A stretch of DNA of 64,000 nucleotides from Hymenobacter crusticola (GCF_002154225.1 NZ_MTSE01000005.1:248001-312000), one strand, 5' to 3'; numbered from the stretch's first letter, positions 8,461-16,814 are shown. Notes: generated from the letters alone by a model not told the origin. Made by a program: numbers and translations.

Positions 8461-9408
8461 ATGGCGCATTCTCACGACCATCATGACCATGATCATAGTC
8501 ACAGCCACGACCATCACCATGGCATTGCCGCGGCTTCCGAGATGCATTTTGGGCGGGCGTTCGGTATAGGCATCGGTCTGAACCTAGTTTTTGTAGTGGC
8601 CGAGACTATCGGCGGTTTCTGGTCGAACTCCTCGGCTTTGCTCTCCGACGCAGGGCACAACCTGAGCGACGTGCTGAGCCTAGCCCTAGCTTGGGGCGCT
8701 ACGCAACTAGCCAGCCGGCCTTCCTCGGAGCGCTACACGTACGGGTTCAAAAGCGCTACCATTCAGGCAGCGCTTATCAACGCTGCTTTGCTTTACGCCG
8801 CGCTGGGCTTCATTCTCTGGGACACGATTGAGCACTTACGCCACCCGGCCCCAGTCAATGGCTTCTTGGTGATGCTGCTGGCAGGTATTGGCATTGCAGT
8901 GAACGGCCTGACGGCTTACTTATTCCGAAAAGGGCAGCACGGCGACGTAAATCTGCGGGGCGCCTACCTACACATGCTTACCGATGCGCTCGTGTCGTTG
9001 GGCGTGGTGGTAGGCGGCGGCTTGGTCATCTGGACGGGCTGGCAGTGGCTCGACCCAGCCATTAGCTTCATCATCCTAGCTATTATTTCCTATAGCTCCT
9101 GGGGGCTGCTACGCGAAACGGTGCAGCTCACAATGCTCGCCGTTCCGGAAAGCATTGATTTGCAACAAGTACGGCAGCGTCTGCTTGCCCAACCCGGCGT
9201 GACCCAAGTACACGACCTGCATGTGTGGCCCATGAGCACTCGCGATACTGCCCTCACGGTGCACCTGGTGCGGCCGGGCTACAACGGCGACCAAAACTTT
9301 CTGTCGCATCTGCAGAAGATTATGCAAGAAGAGTTTAGCATCTGCCATTGCACCGTACAAATAGAAGAACGCGCGCCGGTACTAGAGGAGTCGTGCGGCT
9401 GTAGCTGA
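8461..9408 (+). CDS. Cation diffusion facilitator (Zn/Co/Cd exporter)
   Basis: 315-residue inner-membrane proton-coupled metal exporter of the CDF family (CzcD/ZitB type). Residues 3-21 form a His/Asp-rich metal-binding tail (HSHDHHDHDHSHSHDHHHG). Six membrane helices follow, with the helix-2 site LLSDAGHNLSDVLSLALAW and the helix-5 site HMLTDALVSLGVVVGG supplying the metal ligands. The cytoplasmic C-terminal domain has the usual VHDLHVWPMS motif and ends ESCGCS, adding possible thiol ligands. It is downstream of the TonB receptor, which supports a zinc or related divalent-metal role for the group. A 31-bp hairpin terminator follows. Confidence 0.94.
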   Translation: MAHSHDHHDHDHSHSHDHHHGIAAASEMHFGRAFGIGIGLNLVFVVAETIGGFWSNSSALLSDAGHNLSDVLSLALAWGATQLASRPSSERYTYGFKSATIQAALINAALLYAALGFILWDTIEHLRHPAPVNGFLVMLLAGIGIAVNGLTAYLFRKGQHGDVNLRGAYLHMLTDALVSLGVVVGGGLVIWTGWQWLDPAISFIILAIISYSSWGLLRETVQLTMLAVPESIDLQQVRQRLLAQPGVTQVHDLHVWPMSTRDTALTVHLVRPGYNGDQNFLSHLQKIMQEEFSICHCTVQIEERAPVLEESCGCS

Positions 9409-9428
9409 TACCGCGTACGCCAGAAAAC

Positions 9429-9500
9429 AACCTAGCTTCTAGTAAAGCAACAGACCGCATGCTACTCCGTGCGGTCTGTTGCTTTACTAGAAGCTAGGTT
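9429..9500. terminator. 31-bp perfect inverted repeat, 10-base loop
   Basis: Arms 9429-9459 and 9470-9500 are exactly complementary over 31 bases, with loop TGCTACTCCG. The hairpin sits 21 bases after the CDF stop codon and 78 bases before the next ATG. It is far longer than an ordinary rho-independent stem. Each arm carries a CCTAGCTT/AAGCTAGG site of the CTAG-family octamers. Confidence 0.75.
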
Positions 9501-9577
9501 GCGTCCTAGTATTTTGAAAAAGGCAAAAACTGTCGAATATGCGTACAAATGCCTCTCACCTCCTTTTGCTCTAGCGT

Positions 9578-10825
9578 ATGGCTTCCTCCATTACCCCTCC
9601 GCCACCCAAAACAGCCTCTTTGCTGAGTGCCGTTGTTATTGTTGCCTCACTCGGCTATTTCGTGGATATCTACGACTTAGTGCTATTCAGCATCGTGCGG
9701 GTGAAAAGCTTAAATGGGCTAGGAGTGCTTGACCCCGGGCAGGTTACGGAGCAAGGCATTTACCTGATTGACATGCAGATGGGAGGCATGCTGATAGGCG
9801 GTATTCTGTGGGGAATCTTGGGTGACAAGCGCGGCCGCCTGTCGGTGCTATTTGGCTCCATTCTGATGTATTCGCTAGCAAATATTGCCAACGGCTTCGT
9901 GCAGACCGTTGACCAGTACGCGTGGCTCCGGTTTATTGCTGGAGTGGGCTTGGCTGGGGAGCTAGGAGCAGGTATTACGCTGGTAGCCGAGAGCTTGCCC
10001 AAGGAAAAGCGTGGCTACGGAACCATGATCGTGGCGACTGTGGGCGTATCGGGGGCGATGGTGGCGTATTGGGTGGGTGAGCGATTTGGCTGGCGCAACA
10101 GCTACTTCATCGGGGGCGGACTTGGTCTAGCACTGCTGGCGTTGCGCGTGGGCGTATTCGAGTCAGGAATGTTTGAGCAAGCCAAGCGCGAGGAGGTAGC
10201 GCGGGGCAACTTTTTCAGCTTGTTCACCAACAGCGAACGGCTCGGGCGGTACGTCCGCTGCCTGCTTATTGGCTCACCCTTTTGGTTTATCGTCGGCATC
10301 TTGATTACGTTGGCGCCGGAGTTCGGCAAGCACTTCAACCTGCAAGGCCCCGTAACCGGCGGGCTAAGCATCTTCTGGTGCTACCTAGGTCTCACCGTCG
10401 GCGACTTTGTGAGTGGTAGCCTGAGCCAAGTGCTGCATAGCCGCAACCGTACGCTCCAGGTATTCATTCTGGCGTCGCTCACGATGGTGGGGGTGTATTT
10501 GTTTGGGCTGCACGGGGCTACTACCAGCACGTTTTACACCGTCTGCTTTTTGCTAGGTCTTGCTGGTGGCTTCTGGGCTTTGTTCGTAACGGTGTCGGCC
10601 GAGCAGTTTGGCACCAATCTGCGCGCTACAGTTGCTACCACGGCCCCCAACTTTGCCCGTGGCGCCATCGTGCTGATTAACCCAACCTTTAAAGCTTTGC
10701 AAGGCTCATTCAGCATCGTGGGCGCAGCCGTTATTATCGGTGCTGTGTTGCTGCTGCTAGCCCTGTGGAGCGCTAGTACTTTGTCAGAGAGCTACGGCAA
10801 AGACCTTGATTTTCAGGAGCTATAA
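9578..10825 (+). CDS. MFS transporter
   Basis: 415 residues, twelve predicted helices, of the major facilitator superfamily in the sugar-phosphate/organic-acid permease style. Marks: YFVDIYDLVLFSI in helix 1, the loop 2-3 motif GILGDKRGRLSVLFGS, helix 4 FIAGVGLAGELGAGITLVAE, and a helix 11 motif with VSAEQFGTNLRATVATTAPNFARG. The last motif and the acidic residue of helix 1 are found in proton-coupled carboxylate or metabolite carriers (the AAHS/SHS groups), but the substrate cannot be assigned. The ATG at 9578 puts helix 1 at the normal distance from the start. It stands alone. Confidence 0.9.
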   Translation: MASSITPPPPKTASLLSAVVIVASLGYFVDIYDLVLFSIVRVKSLNGLGVLDPGQVTEQGIYLIDMQMGGMLIGGILWGILGDKRGRLSVLFGSILMYSLANIANGFVQTVDQYAWLRFIAGVGLAGELGAGITLVAESLPKEKRGYGTMIVATVGVSGAMVAYWVGERFGWRNSYFIGGGLGLALLALRVGVFESGMFEQAKREEVARGNFFSLFTNSERLGRYVRCLLIGSPFWFIVGILITLAPEFGKHFNLQGPVTGGLSIFWCYLGLTVGDFVSGSLSQVLHSRNRTLQVFILASLTMVGVYLFGLHGATTSTFYTVCFLLGLAGGFWALFVTVSAEQFGTNLRATVATTAPNFARGAIVLINPTFKALQGSFSIVGAAVIIGAVLLLLALWSASTLSESYGKDLDFQEL

Positions 10826-10894
10826 CTAGTACACCCCAACCTCATACCCGAGCAGGCCGTATCAGGACCAATAACCTAGATTTGACCTGCACTC

Positions 10895-11236
10895 ATGAAA
10901 AAGATAACTCTGTTACTGACAGTTGCTGCCCTCACCTCTCTCAGCACTATCGCTCGTGCCCAAACGACGAGAGTTGACAGCGTACAACAACAAACGGCTA
11001 ACTCAAAAGCTCTCTACGATTCTCAAAAGGATCAAGCTGACGCCAGCCGTCGGTCGCTTAAGGACAGCAAGGCCGAGTTGAAGCAGCAGAAGCTAGCCCT
11101 GAAAAATCAGCAGAACGTGCTGAAGCAACAGAAGCTAGCCGACAAGCAAGCGCAGCAGCAAGCCAAACTGGCCAAGGAGCAGGCAAAACTTGATAAGCAG
11201 CGGCTGCGCATGGAGAAGAAAGCAGCGAAAAGCTAG
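10895..11236 (+). CDS. Small exported coiled-coil protein
   Basis: 113 residues: a clear signal peptide (MKKITLLLTVAALTSLSTIARAQ), then an almost uninterrupted Gln/Lys/Ala-rich helix with heptad spacing (KLADKQAQQQAKLAKEQAKL). Mature part is very basic. No family is recognised. Small Lys/Gln helical exported proteins of this type are frequent in Cytophagales. It has its own terminator at 11271. Confidence 0.7.
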   Translation: MKKITLLLTVAALTSLSTIARAQTTRVDSVQQQTANSKALYDSQKDQADASRRSLKDSKAELKQQKLALKNQQNVLKQQKLADKQAQQQAKLAKEQAKLDKQRLRMEKKAAKS

Positions 11237-11270
11237 CCTTCTCTTTCTCAGTTCGCTATGCCTACCCATC

Positions 11271-11302
11271 AAAACTCCAGCCCAAGGCGGCTGGAGTTTT
11301 TT
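11271..11302 (+). terminator. Rho-independent terminator
   Basis: 12-bp stem AAAACTCCAGCC / GGCTGGAGTTTT with 6-base loop, followed by TT, 35 bases after the coiled-coil gene. Confidence 0.8.
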
Positions 11303-11337
11303 GTATTCTCTTTTTTGCCACTCTTTTCTTAAGCCCC

Positions 11338-11784
11338 ATGACCACGCCTACCAAAAACACCACGAAGTATTATCCATTGCATCACTTCGTGGTATTACCT
11401 GCTGCGCTTGTCATCGCGATTTATGCTATCCGTCGCTACATCTCCGTGGCGGGCGATGATTCTGAAGTGTCACGGATCTGGTTTTCGGTTATGGTGCTAG
11501 CCATCGTCGTGTTCGTTGGCTTGGTGATGCTGCGGCAGCACTACGCGCTGATGTTGCAAGACCGCATTGCCCGCCTAGAGGTGCGCCAGCGCTACTTTGA
11601 AATAACGGGCAAGAGCCTGCGGCCTCTGGAAGACCAGTTCACCCTAAAGCAAATTCTGTCGTTGCGCCTTGCTGGCGACCAAGAGTTGCCTGGTTTGGTG
11701 CAAGCCGCTATACAGGAAAAGCTAGCTCCGAAGGATATTCAGGCGCGTATTCAGGACTTTCAATTCGACACGATGCGCGTCTGA
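11338..11784 (+). CDS. DUF6526 family membrane protein
   Basis: 148 residues. Two helices near the N-terminus (HHFVVLPAALVIAIYAI and WFSVMVLAIVVFVGLVML) are followed by a cytoplasmic part with RIARLEVRQRYFEITGKSLRPLEDQFTL and LKQILSLRLAGDQELPGLV. This layout and the RLEVRxRYF..LRxAGDxELP pattern match the DUF6526 family of Bacteroidota; its function is not known. It is followed after 17 bases by a YciI-like gene, so the two may be co-transcribed. Confidence 0.8.
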   Translation: MTTPTKNTTKYYPLHHFVVLPAALVIAIYAIRRYISVAGDDSEVSRIWFSVMVLAIVVFVGLVMLRQHYALMLQDRIARLEVRQRYFEITGKSLRPLEDQFTLKQILSLRLAGDQELPGLVQAAIQEKLAPKDIQARIQDFQFDTMRV

Positions 11785-11801
11785 GGCGTACCTTTGCGGC
11801 T

Positions 11802-12089
11802 ATGTTTCTGCTTGTTCTTACGTATTCTAAACCCTTGGAGGAGGTTGAGCCCTTCATGACAACACACATGGCCTGGGTCGACGCGCAGTACCAAAACGGT
11901 ACTTTCGTAGCCTCGGGTCGGCGGGTGCCGCGCACGGGCGGCATCATCCTAGCTCGCGCTACCGACCGGGCGAGCTTGGAGGCAGTGGCCGCTACAGATC
12001 CTTTTCTGGAAGCAGGCGTGGCCCACTACGATCTTATTGAATTCACTTTGTCGCGCACGGCGCCTGGCTTTGAAAGCCTGCTTAGCTAG
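11802..12089 (+). CDS. YciI-like protein
   Basis: 95 residues matching the YciI (YCII-related) ferredoxin-like fold: FLLVLTYSKPLEEVEPFMTTHMAWVDAQYQNGTFVASGRR, with the family His in THMAW and the later DPFLEAGVAHYDLIEF. Members are small dimeric enzymes or enzyme modules; the reaction is unknown here. It is the middle of three closely spaced plus-strand genes (11338, 11802, 12122). Confidence 0.85.
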   Translation: MFLLVLTYSKPLEEVEPFMTTHMAWVDAQYQNGTFVASGRRVPRTGGIILARATDRASLEAVAATDPFLEAGVAHYDLIEFTLSRTAPGFESLLS

Positions 12090-12121
12090 CGTCGTGCCGC
12101 CGGTTTTTTACCTTCACCTGA

Positions 12122-12424
12122 ATGATTCTGTACAACATCACCAGCAGCATCGACCCGGATATTGCCGACGAGTGGGTCGCGTACATGCGCGACGTGCACT
12201 TGCCGGAAGTAATGGCCACGGGTTTTTTTGTTAAAAGCCAGCTCTGCCGTCTCCTCAACGAGGAGGAAGGCGGCGTCACGTACGCCGCGCAGTTCTACTG
12301 CCTCGACCTAGATCAGCTCGAAGACTACCAGAACCTTTTCGATCCTGGTTTGAGTGCCAACCTGACGACTCGCTTTCCAGGACAATACGTGTCGTTCAGC
12401 ACGATGCTGGAAATAGTAGAGTAG
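12122..12424 (+). CDS. DUF4286 family protein
   Basis: 100 residues with the DUF4286 pattern: MILYNITSSIDPDIADEWVAYMRDVHLPEVMATGFF at the start, QLCRLLNEEEGGVTYAAQF in the middle, and a GQYVSFSTMLEIV terminus. The family is Bacteroidota-wide, cytosolic, ferredoxin-like and of unknown function. It follows the YciI-like gene by 32 bases and ends the short operon, with a hairpin at 12453. Confidence 0.88.
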   Translation: MILYNITSSIDPDIADEWVAYMRDVHLPEVMATGFFVKSQLCRLLNEEEGGVTYAAQFYCLDLDQLEDYQNLFDPGLSANLTTRFPGQYVSFSTMLEIVE

Positions 12425-12452
12425 ATTTCCACCTCCGTACTAACTTGAAGCA

Positions 12453-12491
12453 AGAAACGCCATGTTGAACACAAGTCAGCATGGCGTTTCT
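12453..12491. terminator. Bidirectional terminator between converging genes
   Basis: 12-bp stem AGAAACGCCATG / CATGGCGTTTCT with a 15-base loop, 29 bases after the DUF4286 stop and 20 bases before the converging GNAT gene end. Confidence 0.75.
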
Positions 12492-12510
12492 CTTTCTGGC
12501 ACTTTGCCTG

Positions 12511-13005
12511 TTATAAGCTCAGCACGGCTTCGTTGCAGCGGTAAGCTGCTAGCTGCTCATGGGTAAGGTTGCCATTGTGCCACTCAGAGTCTAGGTTGGC
12601 GCCTATTTTTTTGTAGAAGCCGATGGCAGGTTCATTCCATTCGAGCACTTGCCATTTCATGCGGTTGGCGCTGGTAGTGCGTGCTTCGTGCACAACGGCA
12701 TCAAACAGCAACTTCCCAATGCCTGTACCGCGGGCCGCTTCGGTCACAACCAAGTCTTCGAGGTAAAGCATGCGGCCTTTCCAGGTAGAATAGGCGGTGT
12801 AGTATAGTGCGATGCCTAGGATAGTGCCCTCCGTGCTTTCGGCCACGAAAAACTTAAAGATGGACTCGGGTCCGAAACCGTCACGCTGCATATCAGCTAG
12901 CGTATTGGTGACTTCTTGTGGTGCGCGCTCGTATTCGGCTAGCTCCTGAATAAGACCTAGCACTTGGGGCAGATCGGCTTCAACGCCGCGACGAATGGTT
13001 GGCAT
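12511..13005 (-). CDS. GNAT family N-acetyltransferase
   Basis: 164-residue acetyltransferase with all GNAT blocks: IRRGVEADLPQVLGLIQELAEYE at the start, LYLEDLVVTEAARGTGIGKLLFDAV (acetyl-CoA pyrophosphate loop RGTGIGK), and a C-terminal WNEPAIGFYKKIGAN. LIQELAEYER and EWHNGNLT are close to the diamine/spermidine acetyltransferase-like (SSAT) branch, so a small amine is a reasonable substrate guess. It stands alone. Confidence 0.9.
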   Translation of the reverse strand: MPTIRRGVEADLPQVLGLIQELAEYERAPQEVTNTLADMQRDGFGPESIFKFFVAESTEGTILGIALYYTAYSTWKGRMLYLEDLVVTEAARGTGIGKLLFDAVVHEARTTSANRMKWQVLEWNEPAIGFYKKIGANLDSEWHNGNLTHEQLAAYRCNEAVLSL

Positions 13006-13073
13006 CAGTCAATGAATAAGAAGAGTGATGAATAGGCCGTTGAGAGCGGCAAGCGGTGTAGCGCATGGCCTTA

Positions 13074-13120
13074 AATGAACAATGAGCAACGCCACGCAGG
13101 GCAATTGCTCATTGTTCATT
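13074..13120 (-). terminator. 16-bp hairpin after small lipoprotein gene
   Basis: AATGAACAATGAGCAA at 13074-13089 pairs exactly with 13105-13120 around a 15-base loop. It lies just beyond the stop of the minus-strand gene at 13139. Confidence 0.65.
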
Positions 13121-13138
13121 GAGAAGTGCTCCTCAGAA

Positions 13139-13369
13139 TTACATCTGCGGCTGCATTTGCTTAATATCCTGGGTAGCGTTCACCGCGTTGATTTCGCGCG
13201 GCACGTTGGTATCGGGCTTGCCACCGGTCGTATCGGCTGCAGCAGGAATGGGTGGCAGCGGCCGGGTGGCCACATCTTCATCCTTGCGGATATCAGGATT
13301 GTTGCACGACGATAAGGACAGCGTCAGCGAAGCAGCGGCGAACAGACCGAGCAGAAGCGTTTTCTTCAT
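13139..13369 (-). CDS. Small lipoprotein, unknown function
   Basis: 76 residues from the Met at 13369 (MKKTLLLGLFAAASLTLSLSSC); the open frame upstream to 13420 does not add a better signal. The LSLSSC lipobox gives a lipidated N-terminal Cys. The mature part is short, Pro/Thr/Asp-rich and probably disordered (DVATRPLPPIPAAADTTGG). No family is recognised. It is framed by its own hairpin and the hairpin after the prolyl oligopeptidase. Confidence 0.65.
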   Translation of the reverse strand: MKKTLLLGLFAAASLTLSLSSCNNPDIRKDEDVATRPLPPIPAAADTTGGKPDTNVPREINAVNATQDIKQMQPQM

Positions 13370-13424
13370 AAGTAAGCCGAAATAAACGGGCATTGGGGTT
13401 TCGGGCCGCAAGATAGGCAATTTG

Positions 13425-13497
13425 GTAACTGAGTAGCTGAGTAATTGAGTAAAGTCGTTCTTGAGTGCATTACCTAGGTATGCTGCTACTCAGTTAC
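13425..13497 (-). terminator. Hairpin after prolyl oligopeptidase
   Basis: GTAACTGAGTAGC at 13425-13437 pairs with 13485-13497. The same CTGAGTA-type word is repeated several times inside the loop region, so alternative pairings are possible. It lies 9 bases beyond the stop of the gene at 13506. Confidence 0.5.
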
Positions 13498-13505
13498 TCA
13501 CCTCC

Positions 13506-15722
13506 TCAGTTGCTGTATGGGTTGAGGCCCATGTTGTAATACGCAAAAGCCCACACGTCGGCCCATTCTTGGATCTGAAGGGCGGTGCTTTTGCCCGCGC
13601 CGTGCCCGGCATTCACATCCACGCGGATAAGCTGCGGGTACGGACCAGCATTTTTTTCCTGAAGCGTAGCAGCAAACTTGAACGAGTGCGCCGGTACCAC
13701 CCGGTCGTCGTGGTCTGCGGTGGTAATCATGGTGGCGGGGTAGGTCGTGCCCGCTTTCAGGTTGTGCAAGGGCGAGAACCGGTAGAGGTTCTGAAATTGG
13801 TTGTAGTTGTCGGAGGTGCCGTACTCGGGGGCCCAGTTCCAGCCAATCGTGAACTTTTGGTAGCGCAGCATGTCCATCACGCCTACTGCAGGGAAAGCCA
13901 CGTGAGCTAGGTCGGGGCGCTGGGTCATGATGGCGCCCACGAGCAAGCCGCCGTTGGAGCCGCCGGCAATGGCGAGGCGGTTGGGGTTGGTGTATTCCTG
14001 CACCGTGAGGTATTCGGCGGCGGCAATGAAGTCGTCGAACACGTTTTGCTTGTGCGGGGTCATACCGGCTTTGTGCCACTCTTCGCCATACTCGCCGCCG
14101 CCGCGTAGGTTTGGAATAGCGAGAATGCCGCCATTTTCCAGCCACAGCATACGCGCTACGCTGAAGCCCGGCGTCAACGATACGTTGAAGCCGCCGTACG
14201 CATAGAGGTACGTCGGGTTTTGGCCGTTCAGCTTTACCCCTTTCTTCCGCACAATGAACATCGGAATCTTCGTACCGTCTTTGCTGGCGAAGAACACCTG
14301 ATTGGTCATGTAATCCTCGGGGTTCACATCGACTTTTGGGGCTCGAAAGACGGTGCTGGTGTTCGAGGCTAGGTCGTACTTGTAGATGGTGGTCGGGTAC
14401 GTGAACGAGGTGAAGGCATAGTATACCTCCTTCGCATCGTGCCGCCCGCCGAAGCCGGCCGCCGTGCCAATGGCCGGCAGCGCCACATCGTGCAGAAATG
14501 TGCCTTTCTCATCATACACTTTTACCAAGGAGCTAGCATCCTTGAGGTAGTTGGCAATGAGCTTCCCTCCTACCTGGCTCACGCCTTCCAGCGTGTTTTC
14601 TGATTCGGGCAGAATCGTCTTCCAGTTCTTTTCCTGCGGTTTCTTGGGGTCGATGGCCACGAGGCGGTAGCGCGGGGCTTTGTAGTTGGTCATCACCAAA
14701 AGCTGCCCGCCCACGTTGCCAATCACGGAGTTGTTGTGCGCGTAGCTGGTGATGAGCGTCGTGAAGCTGTGCTCCTGCTTGGGGTCGGTGAGGTCGCGCA
14801 CCGAGAGGCGGTTGCCGTCGTTTTTGCCGTCGGTGAGGTAGAGCACCAGGAAACGCTCGTCTTCCGTAGCGCCCGCCATGCGGAAGCCGAGGGGCATCTT
14901 CTTGTCTTCGTACACCAGCTTGTCGGCACTTTGGGCGGTACCTAGCTTGTGGTAGTAGACTTTGTGAAACTCATTCTTGCCAGCCAGGCTGTGTTCGCCC
15001 TTCTTCGGGGCGTCGTAGCGGCTGTAGAAAAAACCGTCTTTGTACCACGAAGCGCCCGACACTTTCACCCAATTCAGCTCATCTTTTAGCGGCTGACGGT
15101 TTTTGAGGTCGAGCACTTTTAGCTGGTGCCAATCGGAGCCGCCGCCGCTGGTGGCGTAGGCTAGGTAGCGGTGGTCGTTGGAGAAATAGGTGCCCGCCAA
15201 CGCCGTCGTGCCATCGGCCGAAAACTTGTTGGGGTCGAGCAGCACTTCAGGCTGGGCGCCGTCGGTGTTCGGCTGCACGTACAGCACGGCTTGGTTTTGT
15301 AAGCCGTCGTTTTTGGAGAAGTACAGCTGGTTGCCTTCCTGTTGGGGCACGCTGTAGCGTTCGTAGTTCCAGATTTTGGTGAGCCGGTCGCGAATCTGGT
15401 TGCGGAACGGAATCTTCTCTAGGTAGCCGAAGGTCACCTTGTTTTCTTCCTCTACCCACGCTTTCGTTTCGGGCGAATCAGGGTCTTCGAGCCAGCGGTA
15501 CGGATCGGCGACGGGAGTACCAAAGTAGTCGTCGACTACATCAACTTTATGAGCTTGTGGGTATTGCACAGTGAAACGGGGTAAGTCGGAGCCGTTGCGG
15601 CGAGTCGAGAAAGTAGAACGGTTGCCAGCCGCGCTGGTTTCACGCTCGGCTTCAGAAGCAGCCGAGCGACAAGAAGCTGCCAGCGCTGTCAGCGCCAGTA
15701 GGGCAAATGAAAAGGTGCGCAT
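13506..15722 (-). CDS. Prolyl oligopeptidase family serine peptidase (S9A), lipoprotein
   Basis: 738 residues. Cleaves after proline in short peptides. N-terminus MRTFSFALLALTALAASC is a lipobox-type signal, so the enzyme is envelope-anchored. The propeller half starts at DYFGTPVADPYRWLED and has WVEEENKVT; the hydrolase half carries YAYGGF, the NLRGGGEYGEEWH loop, nucleophile Ser ~588 in GGSNGG, Asp ~671 in DHDDRVVPAHSF and His ~707 in AGHGAGKS, so the triad is complete. A second, closely similar gene lies at 33585 and has an ordinary signal peptide instead. Length is normal for the family. Confidence 0.95.
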   Translation of the reverse strand: MRTFSFALLALTALAASCRSAASEAERETSAAGNRSTFSTRRNGSDLPRFTVQYPQAHKVDVVDDYFGTPVADPYRWLEDPDSPETKAWVEEENKVTFGYLEKIPFRNQIRDRLTKIWNYERYSVPQQEGNQLYFSKNDGLQNQAVLYVQPNTDGAQPEVLLDPNKFSADGTTALAGTYFSNDHRYLAYATSGGGSDWHQLKVLDLKNRQPLKDELNWVKVSGASWYKDGFFYSRYDAPKKGEHSLAGKNEFHKVYYHKLGTAQSADKLVYEDKKMPLGFRMAGATEDERFLVLYLTDGKNDGNRLSVRDLTDPKQEHSFTTLITSYAHNNSVIGNVGGQLLVMTNYKAPRYRLVAIDPKKPQEKNWKTILPESENTLEGVSQVGGKLIANYLKDASSLVKVYDEKGTFLHDVALPAIGTAAGFGGRHDAKEVYYAFTSFTYPTTIYKYDLASNTSTVFRAPKVDVNPEDYMTNQVFFASKDGTKIPMFIVRKKGVKLNGQNPTYLYAYGGFNVSLTPGFSVARMLWLENGGILAIPNLRGGGEYGEEWHKAGMTPHKQNVFDDFIAAAEYLTVQEYTNPNRLAIAGGSNGGLLVGAIMTQRPDLAHVAFPAVGVMDMLRYQKFTIGWNWAPEYGTSDNYNQFQNLYRFSPLHNLKAGTTYPATMITTADHDDRVVPAHSFKFAATLQEKNAGPYPQLIRVDVNAGHGAGKSTALQIQEWADVWAFAYYNMGLNPYSN

Positions 15723-16068
15723 AAAAAGAATAGGTGGGAGCAGCGAACTAGCGAAGATATGCGCTGACCTCTATACATCCGACGTACCCTCCGGATTGTT
15801 TAGGTGCTAAGCTAGCTTCCACGTGGGTGCCCATCGGGGCTTATGGCTTCGACCTAACTTCTGACGCTAATTTTCCAAGCCAGTGTACGCCTGCCGGTCC
15901 AACGCCCTAGGTGTCCGACCGGTTGTCGGCTGCGGACAGCGGCAAAAGCTAGGTGCACGTTCTTCGATAATCCTGACAGGCTTGCAACGACAGCACAAAG
16001 CTCGTTCTAACAACAACCGGTCGGACGCCTGCCTAGGGCGCCGGCCGGCAGGCGTCTTCCAACGGCTC
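15723..16068. other. Intergenic region holding REP-like element
   Basis: 346 bases between the oligopeptidase start and the end of the MotB-like gene. No gene is supported. Most of it is the inverted-repeat element described at 15887-16055; the rest shows nothing recognisable. Confidence 0.6.
15887..16055. repeat. REP-like element, family A copy 1
   Basis: About 169 bases bounded by imperfect inverted arms of about 40 bases. Each arm contains a CCGGT..CGCCCTAGG core and ends inward with GTCCGACCGGTTGT. A shorter relative is at 28185-28317. This copy ends 13 bases beyond the stop of the MotB-like gene. Confidence 0.7.
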
Positions 16069-16749
16069 TTACCTGTTGCTTATGCGGCCTACTTTCGGAA
16101 TCACCTGAATTAGAAACCGCTTGTTCTGTCCTTCCCGCGAGCCGGCGTAGCGCCCGGTTCCGAAGAAGCCGCTGCCGCCGATAATTAGCTCAATGCTTCG
16201 GTCTTGGGTAAAGTCGAGATTGTTCTGCTTCCAGAGGTTCAGCAGGTTCAGGGCGCGGCGGTAGCTGAGTTGGTAGGTGGCCTGCTGCTCGTAGTCATTG
16301 CGTGGATCACCTTGGGGGTAGCGCGCCGCCATTCCTTCCACAATAACCAAGTAGCGCACCGGCTGATCAGTTTTGATGCTTTTGAGCACCGTGCGCAGTC
16401 GGCGGCCTGCTTGGAGCAAGGCCGGTTTGTACGCATCCTGAATTTCGTCGCGACCCGATTTGAACTGAACCGGTACCAGCAACTCGTGACGCTCGTTGGC
16501 GGGGTCATATTTGAAGTACTTGCCTTCGAGCTGCTGCAAAGAGCGCCGAATTTTGGTGATCTGCTCTAGTTCGGCGGCTTTCACCTTCAGCTCGCCGTTG
16601 GCCCGCTTTAGCTCCCCTTCCCTGTCCTTAAACAGCTTGAAGCTATACACGAACAGCACCAACATCACCACAAACAGCGACGTCATCAGGTCCACGTAGC
16701 TAGGCCAGAAGAAGTCGGAAGATTCGCGGTTTTGAGAGTTGGTTTGCAT
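16069..16749 (-). CDS. MotB/OmpA-like stator protein (ZorB-like)
   Basis: 226 residues. A short cytoplasmic N-terminus leads into one helix, PSYVDLMTSLFVVMLVLFVYSF, with Asp20 where MotB, TolR and ZorB carry the proton-binding acid. A helical linker (residues ~40-75) precedes an OmpA-like peptidoglycan-binding domain (VQFKSGRDEIQDAYKPALLQAGRRL, then VIVEGMAARYPQGDP and SYRRALNLLNLW). This is the ZorB layout. Its likely partner, the MotA-like protein, is the next minus-strand gene upstream, but a plus-strand DUF2695 gene lies between them, so it probably has its own promoter in the 65-base gap at 16750-16814. GldM, ExbD or a general OmpA protein are less likely. Confidence 0.85.
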   Translation of the reverse strand: MQTNSQNRESSDFFWPSYVDLMTSLFVVMLVLFVYSFKLFKDREGELKRANGELKVKAAELEQITKIRRSLQQLEGKYFKYDPANERHELLVPVQFKSGRDEIQDAYKPALLQAGRRLRTVLKSIKTDQPVRYLVIVEGMAARYPQGDPRNDYEQQATYQLSYRRALNLLNLWKQNNLDFTQDRSIELIIGGSGFFGTGRYAGSREGQNKRFLIQVIPKVGRISNR

Positions 16750-16814
16750 AAAAATGTTAGAACTTGAAGTATTTTACTGCACCGATATTTTTAACTGATT
16801 GCTAGCTAATTTTT

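Noticed and set aside
13425..13505. Repeated CTGAGTA-type words suggested a short tandem repeat or CRISPR
   Set aside because: Units are unequal, in both orientations and without spacer regularity; they form a hairpin instead.
13498..14145. Minus-strand frame of 215 codons rich in Arg
   Set aside because: It is a shifted frame inside the prolyl oligopeptidase with an implausible Arg/Pro composition.
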